Shown here: piece by piece, positions 62,571 through 64,000 of the stretch | Layout: every line of letters starts with the position of its first letter | Position numbering within the stretch: the first letter of the stretch is position 1 | Assembly: GCA_000708835.1 (NCBI GenBank) | Contig: DF237018.1 | Location: 62,001-126,000, forward strand | Direction of reading: 5' to 3' | DNA length: 64,000 nucleotides | DNA from: Klebsormidium nitens | Lineage: Eukaryota; Streptophyta; Klebsormidiophyceae; Klebsormidiales; Klebsormidiaceae | The notes under the pieces: model-generated | The model's input: only the letters and a program-made list of their open reading frames with translations | Databases searched by the model: none | Told to the model about the DNA's origin: nothing | Made by a program: the position numbers and the translations under genes

Positions 62571-64000
62571 ATGGTTTCCACCGGCGTCGTGAAGCCTCTG
62601 CAGCCAAGGATCCTGCCGAAAAGTTTCTCACAGCTCGGTTCGAAGGAAATGGGAGAGCGGTTGACTGAGGAGAGGGCTGTAGAAGTAGACCTGCGCAAGC
62701 CAGAAAGCAGTGCAGCCTTCTCAAAGAAGTGCAGTCCAGTGACACTGAGGCAAGGTCGTTTGCATTGTTTAGATTGAGAGCAGGTTTGAACAGCATGGTG
62801 CCCACCAAGGGGCGAGCACTCAGCGCGGGGCTCGCAGCTTATGTGTTGGAACAGGGCGTGCTGGATGCAGTCAGGAAGATTCTGAAAGCAGCGCAGACAG
62901 AAGGCGACTTTTACGTACTCCCCAAGATCAGGAGTCAGGATGAACTGAATCGTACAAAATACTTTGTGGTCTCAAAAGTGGACATCTGCTTTGGGTTGCT
63001 TCATGTCCTCATCTTGGACACTCGAACGGCACGTTTCGTCCTGAAGGGCATCCCTGACCTCATTCGGTTTCTTGAAGGAGCCTACTATTCCTTGCCAGCG
63101 GTCTCTCCCGTCAGAGACTCAGATTTCGTGCTGGGGTCTGCTTACCTGGAGGGCGTAAGGGATGACGACAGGTTGTCCAGTCTTGAAGTGCTGGTTTCCC
63201 TGGCTAGCTATTCTGATCGAGCTAAGGAAAATCTATGCAGTCGGAAGGTCCTTCTTCATCGGATTCTGCGGGACTGCATGACTGAGAGAGATTTTTTCAG
63301 CCGAGTACTGGAATGCACTCTTCACTGCTTCAGCAACCTTTCTACCACGTGCGATCTCTCAGAGTACCTGAGTGAAATCATTGGGGTCGTGTTGAAGACT
63401 CTGGCGGAGACTCAGACCGCAGGGCTGATCTTCATGGCAATCCATCTTTTTGCTTCAATAGTGCAGCACGGTCAAGTAGAGGCAGTAGTATGTAAGCTTC
63501 ATGAACTCGCAGGCAGTGGAAGAGTAGAGCACCTCTTCCCGGCCCTCTTCGCATTAGCAGCCTGCCCGGCTCTTGACGGGAAGACCAAGCTTCAAGTCTC
63601 TACATTGCTGGGCTCTCTGAATAAGCACTTCAATAGGACAATTCTCGAGGAGCGGCCAACCGAGCCTTTGACACCGACACAGCAAGAGAAGTTGGAGAAG
63701 CTGGTACGCTCGTTACCTGGCGCGATGGTGAGAAGGGAACAGCTGCGTGAAATTTTTGCAGCTCACGAGAGCGAAACGTCCTCACAGGAAGCTGCATCTC
63801 CGAGTTCTGGAACTCAAAGTAGTCTCTTTCAGAAAACCATTGACACTCCGCTTGACTCCGTTCCGGACAAGGCCCATGTGTCATACATACCAGCGGGGGA
63901 CCTCGATGCACACAATAGGCCCTGCAGAAAGTGTTCTCGCGCAAGCTGCTCAAATGTGGAGTCAACTTCATGCGAGTTCAAGGTGTGCAGTGGGTGCCGT
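62571..64000 (+). pseudogene. MYND-finger protein, copy E, frameshifted and cut by the window edge
   Basis: ATG 62571 opens MVSTGVVKPLQPRILPK and VEVDLRKPESSA, the family N-terminus. Where the other copies read AWLK the sequence is gcagccttctcaaag, so two extra bases shift the frame at about 62721; the first frame stops at 62775-62777. The homologous frame (KEVQSSDTEARSFALFRL) then stays open, with no stop, through an ATG at 62795 to the last base of the window, over 400 codons. The final bases encode the start of the MYND finger (RKCSRASC, then CSGCR). Because it lacks a stop it is easy to overlook. Frameshifted copy, or a start within the second frame at 62795; the rest lies outside the window. 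Confidence 0.75.

Noticed and set aside
1-64000. Bacterial operons, CRISPR arrays, integrases, defence islands or intact transposons
   Set aside because: All supported genes are spliced eukaryotic genes. I saw no regularly spaced repeat array, transposase, reverse transcriptase or long terminal repeat.

Overview
This window is nuclear DNA from an intron-rich eukaryote of the green lineage. The genes are split by GT-AG introns. The recognisable proteins are plant types: an N-glycan alpha-1,3-fucosyltransferase of the FUT11/FUT12 type, an LCAT4-like phospholipase, a CHR9/ERCC6L2-like SWI2/SNF2 ATPase, and steroleosin-type short-chain dehydrogenases. GC content is near 50 percent, coding exons are GC-richer than introns, and MYND-finger genes are numerous. 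Together these fit a streptophyte alga; Klebsormidium is my best guess, but the genus is inference and nothing in the window proves it.

Layout from left to right: a possible gene edge (1-675); RPS27 (+, 1552-2481); RFC1 (-, 11231-4465, 14 exons); the fucosyltransferase (+, 12413-15938, 4 exons); SDR paralog 1 (-, 21186-17194, 7 exons); a broken MYND gene A (+, 22093-23951); an unrelated-architecture MYND gene F (-, 28872-25488, 5 exons); the intact MYND gene B (+, 29359-31284); the ERCC6L2-like ATPase (-, 39622-32397, 10 exons); LCAT4-like (+, 40451-46327, 10 exons); broken MYND genes C (-, about 49992-48147) and D (-, 53805-51920); SDR paralog 2 (+, 54593-58875, 8 exons); an unrecognised intronless ORF (-, 62375-61179); and a broken MYND gene E (+, 62571 to beyond the right edge). 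Neighbours mostly alternate in strand, giving divergent and convergent pairs with intergenic gaps of about 0.5 to 2.3 kb.

I reconstructed every exon set by hand. In each intact gene the exon lengths sum to a multiple of three, and the splice phases agree across all junctions.

The region splits into conserved single-copy genes (translation, replication, repair, glycosylation, lipid metabolism) and a rapidly changing part. The changing part is a family of related MYND proteins (A to E), of which only B reads cleanly, together with a head-to-head SDR/MYND pair present twice in opposite orientation. The most unusual observations are: an RFC1 with no room for its BRCT domain; triplicated exon 5' ends inside introns of two neighbouring genes (ERCC6L2-like and LCAT4-like); an intron gain or loss between the SDR paralogs; a GC-AG intron; and an apparent intron shift of two bases within the MYND finger.
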